64,000 nt of DNA from Cavia porcellus (GCF_034190915.1 NW_026947484.1:136064982-136128981), one strand, 5' to 3'. Counted from the first letter of the stretch, positions 50,396-62,705 are shown. Notes: a model not told the origin generated them from the letters alone. Translations and numbers: made by a program.

Positions 50396-53300
50396 TTGAA
50401 GAAATTCATGGCAACTCAATCAACTCTACAAAGAGTACTGCAAGATATTCTTGAAAGAGTAGAAATGATCACAATTGCAAGAAAAACAATGGCAAAAACA
50501 AGCAGCCAACAAGTAGGAGAAGCAATTAAACAAAGAGGTAAAGTAGGGAATCAACAACAGAAGGATAACATGACAAAGATAAGCCAATACATATCAGCTA
50601 AAACTATTAATGTAAATAGTCTTAATTCACCAATCAAAAGAAACAGACTGGTAGAGTGGATTAAGAAACAAAATCCAACAATATACTGTATACAAGAAAT
50701 ATTTAACTCGAAAGGAAATTCATGGACTAAAAGTCAAAGGATGGAAAATAATATTCCATGTGCCAAGAACCCAGAAAAAAAGCAAGGGCAGCAATTCTGT
50801 TAGCACACAATGTGAACTCCAAACCAAAAATGATCAAAAGAGATAAATAATGTTATTATACACTTGCTAGGAGAAAACTTCAGGTGAAACAGATAACAAT
50901 CATAAATATATATGCACCAAGTATGAGAACAGTCAGCTATGTAAGACGAATATTAATAAACATGAAAAAATCAAATAAGTAATATAACCCCAACTCCACT
51001 GTCACAAAGACAGTTCAACTAGACAAAAAATCAGCAAAAAAAAAAAAAAAAAAAAAAAATAGAATTCAATCAAATGTATAAGCAACGGACTTAGTAGATA
51101 GGTACAGAGTATTCTACCCAACAGCATCAGAATATACATTCTTTTCAACATCACATAGAACATTCTCTAAAATAGATCATACACTAGCCCATACAACATG
51201 TAAATTAAAGAAGAAATTAAACAATATCTACAAGCAAAGTAAAATGTAAATACAAATTACTGGAACCAGTGGGACACAATGAAAGCAGTCCTCAGGGGGA
51301 AATTTATCACGGTAAATTCTCACATCAAGAAAAGAGAATGAGCACAAATAAACAACCTGATTCTATGCCTTAATATCTAGAAAAAGAAAAATAAGTCCAT
51401 CTCAAAGCCCCCAAAAAAAGCGGAAATTGTAAAGATCAGAGCAGAAATTAATGCAGTTGAGACTAAGAAAACAATACAAAGAATTAACGAATTAAAGAAT
51501 TGGTTCTTTGAAAGAATAAAAAGTTGATAAGACCCTAGCCAACCTTATTTTAAAAAGGAAAGAAAAAACTCAAATTCATACAATAAGGAATGAAAATGGT
51601 AAAATCATACAGACCCTGGAGAAATACAGAATATCATCAATATCTACTTAGAAAACCCTTACTCTCATAGGTTTGATAACACAGAAGAAATGGGCAGATT
51701 CCTAGAAGCATACCAAAGCTGAATCAAGAAGATATAAAACTGCCGAATAACCCAATTTCAATTAATGAAATTGAAAATGCAATGATAATCCTATCAACAA
51801 AGAAAAGCCCAGGCCCTGATGGATTCATTGCTGAACCCTAAAAGAAATTTAAGGAAGACTTAGTGTCAAATTGAAAAAGGAAGAAATTAACCCTAACTTA
51901 TTCCTGGAAGCAAGCAATATCCTAATACCAAAACCAGAGAATGACCCAACCGAAAAAGAGAACTGCAGGCCAATCTCCATAATGAACATAAATGCAAAAA
52001 TCCTCAATAAAATACTAGCAAATAGCATGCAGCAAATCATTAAGAAGATTATACACCACAACTAAGTGGGATTCATCCCAGGAATACAGGGATAATTCAG
52101 CATTTGCAAATCAATAAATGGAATACACCATATCAATAGAGCCAAAGACAAGAATCATGCTATCATCTCAATAGATGCAGAAATAACTTTTGATACAACC
52201 CAATACTCACTCATGATTTAAAAAAAATCTTACAGAAAATTGAAATAGATGGTCTTTACTTCAATCTAATATAAGCCATATACAATAAACCAACAGCCAA
52301 CATCATACTAAACGAACAAAAGCTGTAAGCTTTCAACCTAAAATCAGGAACAAGACAAGGATGTCCACTATCACTGCTTCTATTCAGTATATCTCTGGGA
52401 AAGTTAGCCATAGCAATTAGACATGAGAGACAAACAAAAAGAATAGAGATAGGAAAGGGAGAAGCTAAATTATCATTACTTGCAGAAAACATGATACTCT
52501 ACATAGAAGATTCCCAAAATTCTACTGAAAGATCTAATTCAGTAATGTAGCTGAATATAAAGTCAACACTCAAAAATCAAAACATCCCTATACACAAACA
52601 ACGAACTCACCAAGCAAGAAATAAGGGAAACCACACCCTTCACAATAGCATCCACAAAAGTGAAGTGCACGAGAATCAATTTAACAACAGGAGTAAAGGT
52701 TCTAGCATTGAAAATTACATTACTATGTAAAAAGAAATTGAAGAGGATTTCAGAAAATGGAAAGGAATTCCTTGTTCACGGAGAGGAAGAACAAACATTG
52801 TAAAAATGGCCATTCTCCCAAAATTATTATCCAGATTTAATACAATTCCAATCAAAATACCAGTAGCATACCTCTCAGACCTAAAGAAAGCATTCCTAAA
52901 AGTCATATGGAACCAGAAGAGACCTAGAATAGCAAAGGCAATTCTGAGCAAAAAAGACAAGACAGGAGGCATCATAACCCCCAACTCAAAGTTATACTAC
53001 AAAGCTACTGTGATAAAAATCAGCATAGTACTTGCAAAACAATAGGCCTGAAGATCAATGGAATAGATTAGAAGATACAGGTACAACAGCAAACATACTC
53101 AGCCACCTTATCTTTGGCAAAGGAGCCAAATAATTTCACTGGAGGAAAGACAACCTTTTAAATAAATATTGCTGGAAATACTGGCTTTCCATATGCTAAA
53201 CACTAAAACTAGATCCATGTCTATCACCATGCACTCAACTAAAGTCAAAATGGAAGAAAGATCTAAATATTAAAACAAACACTAAATCTGCTGGAAGACA

Positions 53301-53480
53301 AAGTGGGTAGAATTCTTGAAGACATAGAAGTAGATAGTTCACGAACAAAAATAAAACTGCATGAGAAATACTTCCCAGGATCAACCCCTGATATCTCATC
53401 TTATTAAAAAGTTTTTGCGTGTTATAAGAAAATTTTAACAGAGTGAAAAGAAAACCCACTAGCTGGGGAAAAAATTCTTA
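50396..53480 (+). pseudogene. L1 ORF2 (endonuclease/reverse transcriptase) remnant
   Basis: ORF2 of L1 encodes the endonuclease and reverse transcriptase for target-primed retrotransposition. Here only disjoint open pieces remain: the endonuclease start (NSLNSPIKRNRLVEWIKKQN), a reverse transcriptase segment ([20 protein letters not shown]) and a later segment ([19 protein letters not shown]). The position of the catalytic FADD motif (52479-52490) reads LAEN, so both catalytic aspartates are lost. A poly-A run at 51029-51059 interrupts the endonuclease region. This is a dead copy. Confidence 0.85.
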
Positions 53481-53620
53481 GTCAACTGTCACTCAGACAA
53501 AGGCCTTCTGTCTAGAACATATAAAGAATTTTAAAAGACCAGGCTCCCAAAATTCAAAGACCTAATCCAAAAATGGGCATCTGAGATGAACATACACTTC
53601 TCTGATAAAGAAATATAAAT

Positions 53621-53742
53621 GGGGGTTGGGGATTTAGCTCAGCGGCATAAGCGCCTGCCTTGCAAGCAGGCAGCCGTGAGTTCGATCCCTGGTACCGATA
53701 AAAAGGAAAAAGACAAAAAAAAAAAAAAAAAAAAAAAAAAAA
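53621..53742 (+). mobile_element. ID-like SINE nested in the L1, young
   Basis: GGTTGGGGATTTAGCTCAGC to GAGTTCGATCCCTGGTACCG, a near-consensus body, with a long A tail (about 53716-53742). Confidence 0.93.
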
Positions 53743-54289
53743 CCCGAAAGAAAAGAAAAATATCTAGCATCATTGTTCATTAAAGAAATGCAAACTAAAA
53801 CAGTGCTGAGATTCCATGTCACTCCAGAAAGAATAGCCAACATCAAGATACCAATCAATAATAAATGCTGAGAAGGCTGTGGGGAAAAAGAAACTCTTCT
53901 CCACTGTTGGTAGGAGTGTAGGCTGGTGCAATCACTGTGGAAATCAGTGTGAAGTTTCCTCAAAAAGCTAGGATTAGAGGTCCCGTTCAACCCATCATCC
54001 CACTTCTAGGCATTTTCCCAGAAGAATTGAAAATATCATACCACAGTGTTTCATCCATATTTATAGTAGCACAATTTGTAATAATCAAATCTTAGAAACA
54101 ACTAAAATGCCCATTAACTGAGGAATGTATAAAAAAAATATGACATTTTTATATGATGGAGTACCACTCAGGTATAAAGGATTGCACTGAGTATTTTATG
54201 GATGAGACTTGAGACCATACTTACAAGTGAAGTAAATCAGGCTCACAAGTATACATATCATATTGTTTGCCTAGTGTAAGAGGCGTAAA

Positions 54290-55215
54290 GTGTAAATAAG
54301 ATCCAAAATCTACAATAGATATTGTAAATGGGTAAGAAACTGCTCCAAGGGGAAAAATAACTAGGATAAGGGAAAGGAGACAAGCAAAGGAAAAGGAAAA
54401 AGACATAAATTTGATTATATATACATAAAATAGCTAAGATGTTTATACTACTAATTCTATTAGTTCTTGGAAAAGAACAGTTAATACTCATATGATTAGA
54501 TCATTTTGCATGTCTATATTTGGTAATCTAAGCAACTCTTTTTTTTTTTTTTGTCTTTTTCATTTTTATTGGTACCAGGGATCGAACTCACGACCACCTG
54601 TTTGCAAGGCAAGTGCTTATGCCACTGAGCTAAATCCCCAGCCCCCTAAGCAACTCTTTTGAAGATAACCATATGCAATATTACAACCACTGTTAAATTC
54701 CGATCATCTTACTTTGAAAATGTGTATTGTTATTATTTGGGGGTCTTGTTGTTCTTGTAGTTGTTTGCACGGCTCTTGTTTTTAATCTTTCTTTTCTATG
54801 TTTTTTCTCCTTAAAAAATTTTTTTTTAAATCTGAAAGAGTAATAAGATCCAAAATGTACAATAGATATTGTGAAAGAAAGTGCTCAAAATGAAAAAACA
54901 TCTGGGACAGGGGAAAGGAGAAAAGGAAGAAAAGATTACAAGTATATAGATATACATATATGTGTGTGTGTATATATACATGCATACTCAAGGTAGATAA
55001 CTATGTTACTAGTCTTTGTAAGTTCATATAAAGAACAGTTTGTGCTTTCATTGATTGTTTGACCATTTTTATGCCTAAATCTTGTAATCTGAATAAGTAC
55101 TTCTAAGATAACAATATGCAATGTATTAACTGCTTTTACTTTCTCCTATTTTTTAAAATTCTGTGTCATTTCTATCCTTTTTCTGTTTTGCTTTTAAAAT
55201 TAAAAATAAATAAGT
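54290..55215 (+). repeat. Tandemly duplicated L1 3' region
   Basis: AATAAGATCCAAAATCTACA (54294) recurs as AATAAGATCCAAAATGTACA (54842). Both are followed by CAATAGATATTGT, a GGGAAAGGAG purine tract, TAATCT, ATATGCAAT and a T-rich end. Without the nested SINE the first copy is about 440 bases and the second about 370. Confidence 0.8.
54541..54645 (-). mobile_element. ID-like SINE nested in the L1 3' region
   Basis: T-rich tail, GGTACCAGGGATCGAACTCA and CTGAGCTAAATCCCCAGCCC. Perfect 13-base target duplications CTAAGCAACTCTT lie at 54528-54540 and 54646-54658. Confidence 0.95.
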
Positions 55216-55683
55216 AAAACAAAGTTATTCATCCACTTATAGGGTCATTTTGCACTGAAGCTACTTGGCTTTGTCATTTTCTTACTATTTAAAGAAATAT
55301 TTTTATAGTGTTAAAGATCACATTTATTATCAGGCTAATATATATAGGGAGGTGATCACAAACATGGAAAATAAACATTTAATGTGAGCAGATGCATACC
55401 CATACACTCATACACATGCATACTGTAAGGCAGGGATGCTTTGGCTGCCCTTCTCAGTGCCCAGCGCTGCTTCCCAGTTCGAGCCTCTAAGCAGGATGTT
55501 TCACATTCTCATCTGTCCACACCTTCTTTTCCCTTTGTGTGCAAAACTGCAGACAGACTATGAGTAGTTGACCACCAGGGGGGGCCCAATATCTTATAGT
55601 AGCTTTATGGGTGGAGGGGAGGAATGGCTGAGGAAGACCAGAAGTCTATTCTCGCTAAGGCTACACAGGTTGGTGGTTCCTAC

Positions 55684-55738
55684 CTGGGTCACTCCTTTCT
55701 GCAAAGGCCACAATGTGGATTCCATTCAAATCATCTTC
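55684..55738 (-). CDS. CASQ2: CASQ2 coding exon 8
   Basis: This 55-bp exon reads EDDLNGIHIVAFAERSDP and ends with the first base of an aspartate codon before donor GTAGGA. The acceptor is TTTCCTACAG. HIVAFAE is the first beta strand of the third thioredoxin-like domain. A 158-codon open frame on the opposite strand overlaps it and is not supported as a gene. The following intron (about 16.2 kb) is the largest CASQ2 intron in the window and is filled with an L1. Confidence 0.95.
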
Positions 55739-57769
55739 CTGTAGGAAAGAAGAATCAGAGGTTATACTCTCAGGTGGAGAGACAGAAAGTACCAGAGGCA
55801 TGGTCAAGAGGAGGGGATGGAAATGTTGTGGGGAGGAAGGGAATGCCACAGAGGCAGAGAGAAACAGGCAAGGTGCATGCTAAGGAAGGGAACACTCATA
55901 AGCAGCTTGCAGGAATGCATGGAATTTTGATTAGGTATTCAGATATATGGGTTTGCAAGACAGGAAATAGCAACTATACACAAAGCCATAGCACTAAGTG
56001 GGTCTCACTCTTGTGGTTTGGTGATTCCAGAAAAATGGCAGACAAAAGCAAAATGAAGAAGGATATGATTTTGGTTTATCAGCATTCCAAGGGCAAATAG
56101 CACTCTGGAGTTCTTTCCCTGATGGCAGTCTGTTGCAGGGATTCACTTCCCCATCAAGAGAGATCATCAGTGATGGACCAGATTCTGGAGCTGCTGACAG
56201 ATCCTAAAGTTATCCTCAAATGGGCAGCAGACAGGACTCCTGCAAGTCAATCAGGATGTGGCTATTGCTGTCCACACAAGAATCATGCATATGTCTGGCC
56301 CCCACAACACTGCTTGATTGAGTCAATGGGACCCACAGACTAAGTAAGGAACACCTCCATAACTGTGAGTTCCTGGTGCATTCCTTGTGGTCCTTTCTGC
56401 TCTGAACCTAAAGTTTGCTGAATCAGTATCAGTAATTTCCTGAATAGGGAAACAGAGTCTGGAATTCAGCCCTGCAGACTGAGAACAGTCTATGTAGCTG
56501 TGCAGTCAAGGTGAGAAAAAGAAACTGGAGAGAGTATTTCAGATTCTAGGGCCAGCAAGGGGCATGTCGTGTGTCTGCATTTTAGAAAGGAACAACCACC
56601 TGCCTGTGGTGGATTTTTTGTTGTTGTTGTTGTTGCTGTTTTTGCATTCATTATTCTCAGAGAAGGAAGAGCAGGAGTCCAGAGGGGCCTGTCTGACAAG
56701 AAACATGATCCTCAGGAGATCTGAACAGGAATATGTGTGAGATTGAGGCACTAGGGGGCAGAGCCAAGTGAGTACTGACTATGGTCGATACTGAGAGGTG
56801 TTTATTGGGCACCTTGAGTGTCAGAATCATCCTATGGGAGAACAAAAATCTCAGAGTCTCAACCCTCCTCTGATCTCCATTTCCATTTCAATTGATTTTA
56901 ATGCTGGTGCAATCCTATCTAAATGCTAATTTTTTCCTTTGCTTTTAGAATGGATAAAACCTCCAAAAATTCTGTACGAGATTAAATAGAAAATATTATT
57001 AAGAGCAAGAGAGTGGACGCTGCCTCGGTCAGATTCTCTGGGGAATAGAATTTTACAAATATATACGTGTGCGCATGCCAGTTTATTACACAAATCCGAC
57101 AGCAACCAGAAGGGGAGTCTGAGGTTTCACTGTTTTACATTTGCTATTATCACCAGACAGAATATACCCATCAGTTCTCATTAGGCAGCCCTGTGTCTCT
57201 GTCACCTGCCATCAGTTGGCAGTGAGTGCTGTTAACTCTGTGAAACAGGCTTCATTTCTGTCTGCCCTTCTAGAACGCACTTGGAAATTGGCTTTAGAAT
57301 GAAGAATCCATATTCGTTTGCTAAGAGACTGCTCGTAATAGGCCCATCATTCCCCAGGCCTGTGCAGTCCCTGGATGGAGGAGAGCTGTAACCAAGGGAC
57401 CCAGCAGCTCTCTGCATGCATCTCACAGATTCAGCGCACGAACCTGTATTGAGCACCTGGAAAGAAACTGGTGCATGCTAGGTGCCAGTAATAAGCCCAG
57501 AGAGCAAGAGTCCATGGGTGGCAAGCCTGCAAGAGGGGCTGCTTGGTGAGAACTCGGTGCGAATGAGGACGAGAAGGGAGCTGACCACAGGATCTAGTGA
57601 GCCGAGGGTCAAGTCATGGGGCTTTCTCTATTACTTGACATCTTTGCTACCCAGATCTCCCATTTTACCTTTGGAACACACTGCCTTGGAATTCTCTTAA
57701 AATTCTCTCTTTAATATCATGACTCTTCCCTCATCAACTAGATGGCGAGCTCTGAAAGAAGAGATTATG

Positions 57770-57970
57770 CTTTCAAGTGATGACGATTAGTATGGTAACT
57801 ATATCAGCCAACTGCCACTTTTTGATTAAGTATTTTGCAAATATCTTTGCTCTAAATCTCTAATGAAAGATATATTTAAATCTTAAAGATTCAAAGTGAT
57901 TTACCTAGGGCCCCAAAACTAGTAGTAACATAAGTGGGATTCAAGCTAGCTTTGTCTGGTCCTGAAGCCC
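57770..57970 (+). mobile_element. MIR-type SINE remnant
   Basis: AAGTATTTTGCAAATATCTT, AAGTGATTTACCTAGGGCCC, TAACATAAGTGGGATTCAAG and GTCCTGAAGCCC follow MIR order. Confidence 0.6.
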
Positions 57971-57971
57971 A

Positions 57972-58350
57972 GTGGCTTAGTCCATTCTGGCTGCCATAAA
58001 AAATACCATAAGCTGGTCAGTGTGTAAGCAAGAGAAACTGACAAAGCTAGTTTCTCCCACTTGCAGAACCTGGGAAATCAAAGCTGAAGGCACTGGGAGA
58101 TTTAGTGTTGGTGAGGGCAGGCCGCTGCTTTCGGCTTCATGCAAGGTGTCCTCTTGTGTGTCCTCCCAGGAGAAAGGACCTAGCTGGCCCTATGGAGCTT
58201 CTTTTATAAGGGTACTAATTCCAGTCACCAGGGCTCTGCCCTCATGACCATGAGTGCCTCTCAGCATCCTCACCTCCTAATACATACCTTGAATGCTAGG
58301 ATTTCAAAATAGGGATTTGGGGGAGCTACAGATATGTAGACAATAGCATC
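57972..58350 (-). mobile_element. MaLR (MST/MLT1-like) LTR
   Basis: GGCTTAGTCCATTCTGGCTG, GAAATCAAAGCTGAAGGCAC, TCTTTTATAAGGGTACTAAT, CTCTGCCCTCATGACC, CCTCCTAATACATACCTTGA and AGGATTTCAAAATAGGGATT are the successive landmarks of reverse-oriented MST/MLT1-type LTRs. Fairly well preserved. Confidence 0.75.
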
Positions 58351-59710
58351 TGGAAATGATTGTCCTTTGGAAAGACTTTTTTAAAAATGTAAGCTTGAAT
58401 CAGTGACTTTTAAATTGAAAAAAACCCTGAAAATAGTCGTACATAAGTGAGTGAGCATGCACTGCATCCCCAAAAGACCTGAAGATTTGGATTACTTTGT
58501 TGAACTCCCTCCTCTGGATCCCTGCCTCCTCAGCTCTTTGTGTGCCATTCTGTAGCAGTGGTGAGCACAATGAACTGGTGTTTTGTTTTGAAACCACTTC
58601 ATCTACTCAAGCCCAGGATCTTAAGAACAAATTAGCAACATTTACTTTGATAACTCCATGAGCAGCATAATGTAATAGGTTCTTATTAATGTCTGTTGGC
58701 TCAAAAGAAGAGTGTAGCCATAAAAATCTTACATCCTCATCGCTGGGAAAAATTAGAAACTATGAGCCCTAAGACAAACTAGTATCATCAGCTACCTACC
58801 AACCAATGTTACCATTGTCAATATCTTCTTGTACTTTTTCATCTCTATTGAATGTTCTCATACTGAATGCAGAGATGTAAAAAAAACAAACAGTTTAGAC
58901 TAGCAGGCTCCCTAACTAAGGTGCAATGGAGTGGCCTAGAGGTTTGTCTAGGAATCTTTGGTCCCATCTTGAAAGTACCATTGCTATTGCAACAGAGGGA
59001 AGATTCTTTTAGAACAGATTGTGGACTCCCATATCTTTGGAGCAGTTGCTAAGGACTAACCATTCAGACTATCTCAGGAGAGTGACAGACTGGCACTCTA
59101 TCACCTTCCTCACTTTGATATTCTTTGAAAATTATAAATAGATAAATGCTCTAGAACTTACAGGCAGCAAATACTGCTAGGCACCAATTTTTAAAAATAA
59201 TAATATGTGATATGTTTTCATTATGATGTACTAATTTAAAAATCTGCACAATTAGGGGAGAGAAAAATATAAACAGTGGCTTTGGCCTAGCTAGTTTTCC
59301 TATCTTAAATATTTTGCAGTGTCTGAAAAAGCAATTGTTAAAGACTTTTAAGTTCAATCATTTGTTACTTTCTACAAATCTGTGGTTTAGGTTCCTGCAG
59401 CAGTGGTTTGGGGCAGTGGTTCCAAGGTGGGCATGGTGGATGGGAAGGGAAACTGGGGAATGGCTCCTTGGGAATCCCTCTCAACTCTTAGGGATGCAAT
59501 AATGGCCCTAGAGAAGACTTTCTTGCCCACCTCCCTACTTAGAGATGTGGATAAAGGCTTGGGTGGCCTGGTTAGGGCTGCTGGGAAAATCAGGTAGCCA
59601 ATGCAGAGTCGAGTATTGTAGAGAAAAGCCATTCTGGTTGTCATGTTCTCTACTTGACTAAACTTAATGTGCTACTTTTCCCAGTTAGAAAACAAATGAA
59701 TATAAAATAA

Positions 59711-60054
59711 TGTGGAAAATACAAGCCATCATTATCATTTTATATTATTGCAAAAGACTAATTTATCTTATTAGGTGAAAAGAAAGCAGACAGTGAAGGC
59801 AGAGAGCAAAGATCCCTCTTGCCATCTGACTCTGATGTGAGGAGAGGATTTCTGTAGCAGGTCTGGGGTATATTCAGAGGACATGGGCTGTCAGGTCACA
59901 GAGATCATGGTCTTGGGTGTGACACTGAGATGTCTTTAAAGAAAGGAGGGAGAAAGGGAGGTTTCTATACACGTAGTCTGCTTTTTTCCTAATAAGATAA
60001 ATTACAGTCTTTTGCAATAATATAAAATGACAATAATGGTTTGTATTTTTCACA
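59711..60054. repeat. Large inverted repeat, 65-67 bp arms
   Basis: The left arm 59711-59775 and the right arm 59988-60054 are reverse complements with about four mismatches and one 2-base gap. The best-matching part is CATTTTATATTATTGCAAAA. A 212-base unrelated centre separates them. It resembles a short non-autonomous DNA transposon (MITE-like) or an inverted duplication. No transposase is present and the family is not recognised. Confidence 0.9.
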
Positions 60055-60111
60055 TCTCTGCCTTTCCAGAGCCTAGATAACAGAGTTGTCTCTTAGGGAT
60101 AAAGAAAAAAA

Positions 60112-60201
60112 TAAGGGAGGGAGGGAGGAAGGAAAGAAGGAACAAAGGAAGGAAGAAAGGAAGGAAGAAAAGGAAGGAAGGAAGGAAGGAAGGAAGGAAG
60201 G
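60112..60201. repeat. (GGAA)n/(GAAG)n purine microsatellite
   Basis: About 90 bases of G/A only, dominated by GGAAG units, with a small number of irregular steps. Confidence 0.95.
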
Positions 60202-61079
60202 AATTGCTCTCAATTAAAAATGATATTTTCTGTCTTGAGAAACAGAAAGACCAAAAACCTATTTAAGATTAAAGGAAACCAGAAAAACAAAAACAAAAAC
60301 CTAGTAATGACCAAATACAAATGTGAGATCCTGTATGTATGGCAGGCTGAGGAAAAAAGTTTTTCTTTTGCAATAATGGACATTAGTGAGATAACTGGCA
60401 ATGTGGTAAAGTCTCTAAATTAGAGAATTGAGGCATATTAGTGTTAATTTCCAGATTTTGATCATAATACTGTGGTAATGATAGAAAAATCTTGTTTTGG
60501 GAAACACGAGGTATTTAGCGATAAAAGGAAAGTATATGTACTCTTCACAAAGAGTTCAGAAAAATATGCATAGAGGAAGGGAAGTCAAGGTGATCAAATG
60601 TTAACATTTGGGAAATCTGTGAAGAAATAGTGGAATTGTTTACACTATTTTTGTAAGTCAAAATTTTTTTAGAGCATTTTAAGAAAAAAATATGTTAAAG
60701 TATTGCTGGTCCCTTTTGTTATTAATGTGTAAATTTAGTGAAAGACCTTTCCGAGGTTAATTTTTTAAAAGGCTTAAATATTAGAGAAATACGTTTCTAT
60801 TGTGCTGGTTGTTCTTAAAGAATGTACACCCTTGGCTTCCACTATTTGTCCTATAGAGTCTTGTGAAATGTTTGCTCTCCTTCAGAAATCCAGATAAGCT
60901 ACACACCAGCAAACCAGCATCAAATTGCTCCCTGGTTCTGATCATCCATCAATCCAGATTATGAATTAAAGAACTGCATAAATAAATTGTTCCATTTTAG
61001 ATCTTTTCGCCCTCACCCATCACCAAAATGACACCCTGTTAGGACATGATCCTTTGAGAGAAATACACTAGAGAGAACA

Positions 61080-61265
61080 AGAGATTTGGCTACAGATGGC
61101 CTTAATCTAAGTCCTGAGAACTAATATTTACCAGCTATATGTCCCTGAGTAATAATCTGCACCATCTTAAGTTTCTCCATATGTTAAATGGGCTAAAATG
61201 ATACTTGTTCTACATTTCTGTGCAGCACTATAATCAGCTTAAAGTAAAAGGATCCATGAAATGCA
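61080..61265 (-). mobile_element. MIR-type SINE remnant
   Basis: ACCAGCTATATGTCCCTGAG, TTAAGTTTCTCCATATGTTA and AATGGGCTAAAATGATACTT follow reverse MIR order. Confidence 0.65.
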
Positions 61266-61439
61266 TTCACAGAAGATGCTCCAGAGACTGGTTATTATGG
61301 TTTGTGGAATTCTGTATAAATCTAAGGTGGGAGTGAAGATGTCTCTAAGGGCCTCTTTCTAACACTGTCTGAGCCACCTGCTGCATAAGCTGTCTTGATC
61401 ACTTTCCAGTGCCTTGAGTTGAATTTGTTTTAAAGAGCT

Positions 61440-61640
61440 ACCATGTAGAACCTACCACATTCAGAACTCCTCATCTCATTTATCCTCACAAAAAGTCCTG
61501 ATTTTAGATGGGGAACTAAAGCTCAGAAAGAGTATATGACTTGATGTATGTCAGGAAGTTGCTATCTAGGTGGCAGATTCTGGACTCCATGACTTTGTAC
61601 CCTGAACTATGAATTTGTGACCTGAGCTCCTTCTAGCACG
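61440..61640 (+). mobile_element. MIR SINE
   Basis: CATCTCATTTATCCTCACAA, GATGGGGAACTAAAGCTCAG, AAAGAGTATATGACTTGATG and CTAGGTGGCAGATTCTGGAC follow forward MIR order. Confidence 0.72.
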
Positions 61641-61862
61641 TCACCCTAGATCTCTGATGGCCTGTGAAGAGAAGCTAGCAGTTCCTGAGGGAATAAACAG
61701 GCAAGAAAGGGGCTTAAACTGGATCCATGGAGAACTGAATTTAAATAAGCAAAATGCTCATACCCCTAAGACTTAGTCTGAGACTTGGAGTTTAGTTAAA
61801 AGGGGACTTCTCTTGGGGATACATTAGTCCTGTAAGGAAGAAAGAATTCACTACAGTCTTAC

Positions 61863-61908
61863 CCATGTTTCAAACATGTCTTGTGGCCGCAGGCGACGGA
61901 GAGTGGGT
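61863..61908 (-). CDS. CASQ2: CASQ2 coding exon 7
   Basis: This 46-bp exon completes the split arginine codon and encodes PTLRRLRPQDMFETW, followed by a good donor GTAAGA. The acceptor is TGTTTTTCAG. It opens the third thioredoxin-like domain. The PQDM segment corresponds to PEEM in human. It is too short to be found as an open frame alone; phase and sequence identify it. Confidence 0.94.
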
Positions 61909-62399
61909 CTGAAAAACAGGAGGCACTTCCTTGAGTAAGGATCACCAATGGCAGAGACTGAGCCTCTGCCCTGGGAAATGTAAACAAGCTACTGGCTCCC
62001 TTCCAAGAGCTTGAAGAGCCCCCAAACCCACTTCTGCTCTAAGGAAGTAAAGCTGCTTTGCTTTGTTATGTTGAGAACCGAAACCACTGAATCTGTCTCT
62101 AGACTCATTTGATCCAGGGCAGATCAAGTCCATTATAAACAGTGGGTCAGAGATATAGGGTTGGTTCATTCCTAGGCAAAAAACATTTCTCTTTTCATAG
62201 ACAGGTAGCATTCCGAAGAGCCTAGAGTAAGTCCCAAAGGAGGAAACTGGTTCCAGACCAAACAGTCATTGTTTTATCATAGAGGTCATCTGTCAAAATC
62301 CCTTTAGGAATCTTTGAGAGAGGGACAAGAAGGACCTATATATTGCTCATAATTTCAAGTATTTCTGAATTTTTGCAAACTGTGAAGCTTTTGTCTCTT

Positions 62400-62478
62400 T
62401 CGTTCGTGGTATTCGGCATTGACCATAGGGCTTTGCACATACTAGGTAAGTACTCTGCCACTCAGTTGGTGAGACATG
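62400..62478 (-). mobile_element. ID-like SINE fragment
   Basis: GGGCTTTGCACATACTAGGT and AAGTACTCTGCCACTCAGTT match the middle of reverse-oriented rodent tRNA-type SINEs. Both ends are lost. Confidence 0.55.
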
Positions 62479-62589
62479 TTAATGTTTGTTCGTTCTTATA
62501 CTGTTTCCATTCAGGAACGAGCACTGTCTGAACACAGAGACCACAGTGTTCTAAGTTCAGTGACTACACTTGTGCATAGAAAGAAAGAG

Positions 62590-62705
62590 GATAAGTCAGT
62601 GAGCTCATAAGATTGCAGATGAAATAAAGTGGCTCCCATAAAGCACCCAGCATAGTGTTTGACATACAGGAAACTTTCTACTAAATTGCTTCATTACTAG
62701 AATAG
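62590..62705 (-). mobile_element. MIR-type SINE remnant
   Basis: CTCATAAGATTGCAGATGAA, CATAAAGCACCCAGCATAGT and GTTTGACATACAGGAAACTT follow reverse MIR order. Confidence 0.5.

Larger units (their letters stand above)
48766..55215 (+). mobile_element. Decayed near-full-length L1 LINE
   Basis: In order: a short piece resembling an L1 3' end (48766-48847), tandem monomer-like units (48848-49340), ORF1-like sequence (49326-50560), ORF2 endonuclease start (about 50570), reverse transcriptase (about 51640-52560), ORF2 C-terminal part (to about 53480) and a duplicated 3' region (54290-55215). Multiple stops and frameshifts break both frames. Three ID SINEs are nested inside. It lies antisense to CASQ2 and cannot be mobile. 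Confidence 0.85.
55739..61862 (-). other. CASQ2 intron 7
   Basis: About 6.1 kb. It holds a TTG microsatellite (56622-56641), a MIR remnant, a MaLR-like LTR, the large inverted repeat (59711-60054), a GGAA tract and two MIRs. Between 55740 and 57700, and between about 58360 and 59700, no repeat or gene is recognised with confidence. Confidence 0.88.

Noticed and set aside
55624..56100. 158-codon open frame on the + strand, the longest in the window, overlapping CASQ2 exon 8 on the opposite strand
   Set aside because: No recognisable family, starts at an arbitrary ATG, runs through intron, and part of it is simply the antisense of a conserved exon. No promoter, splice or repeat context supports it.
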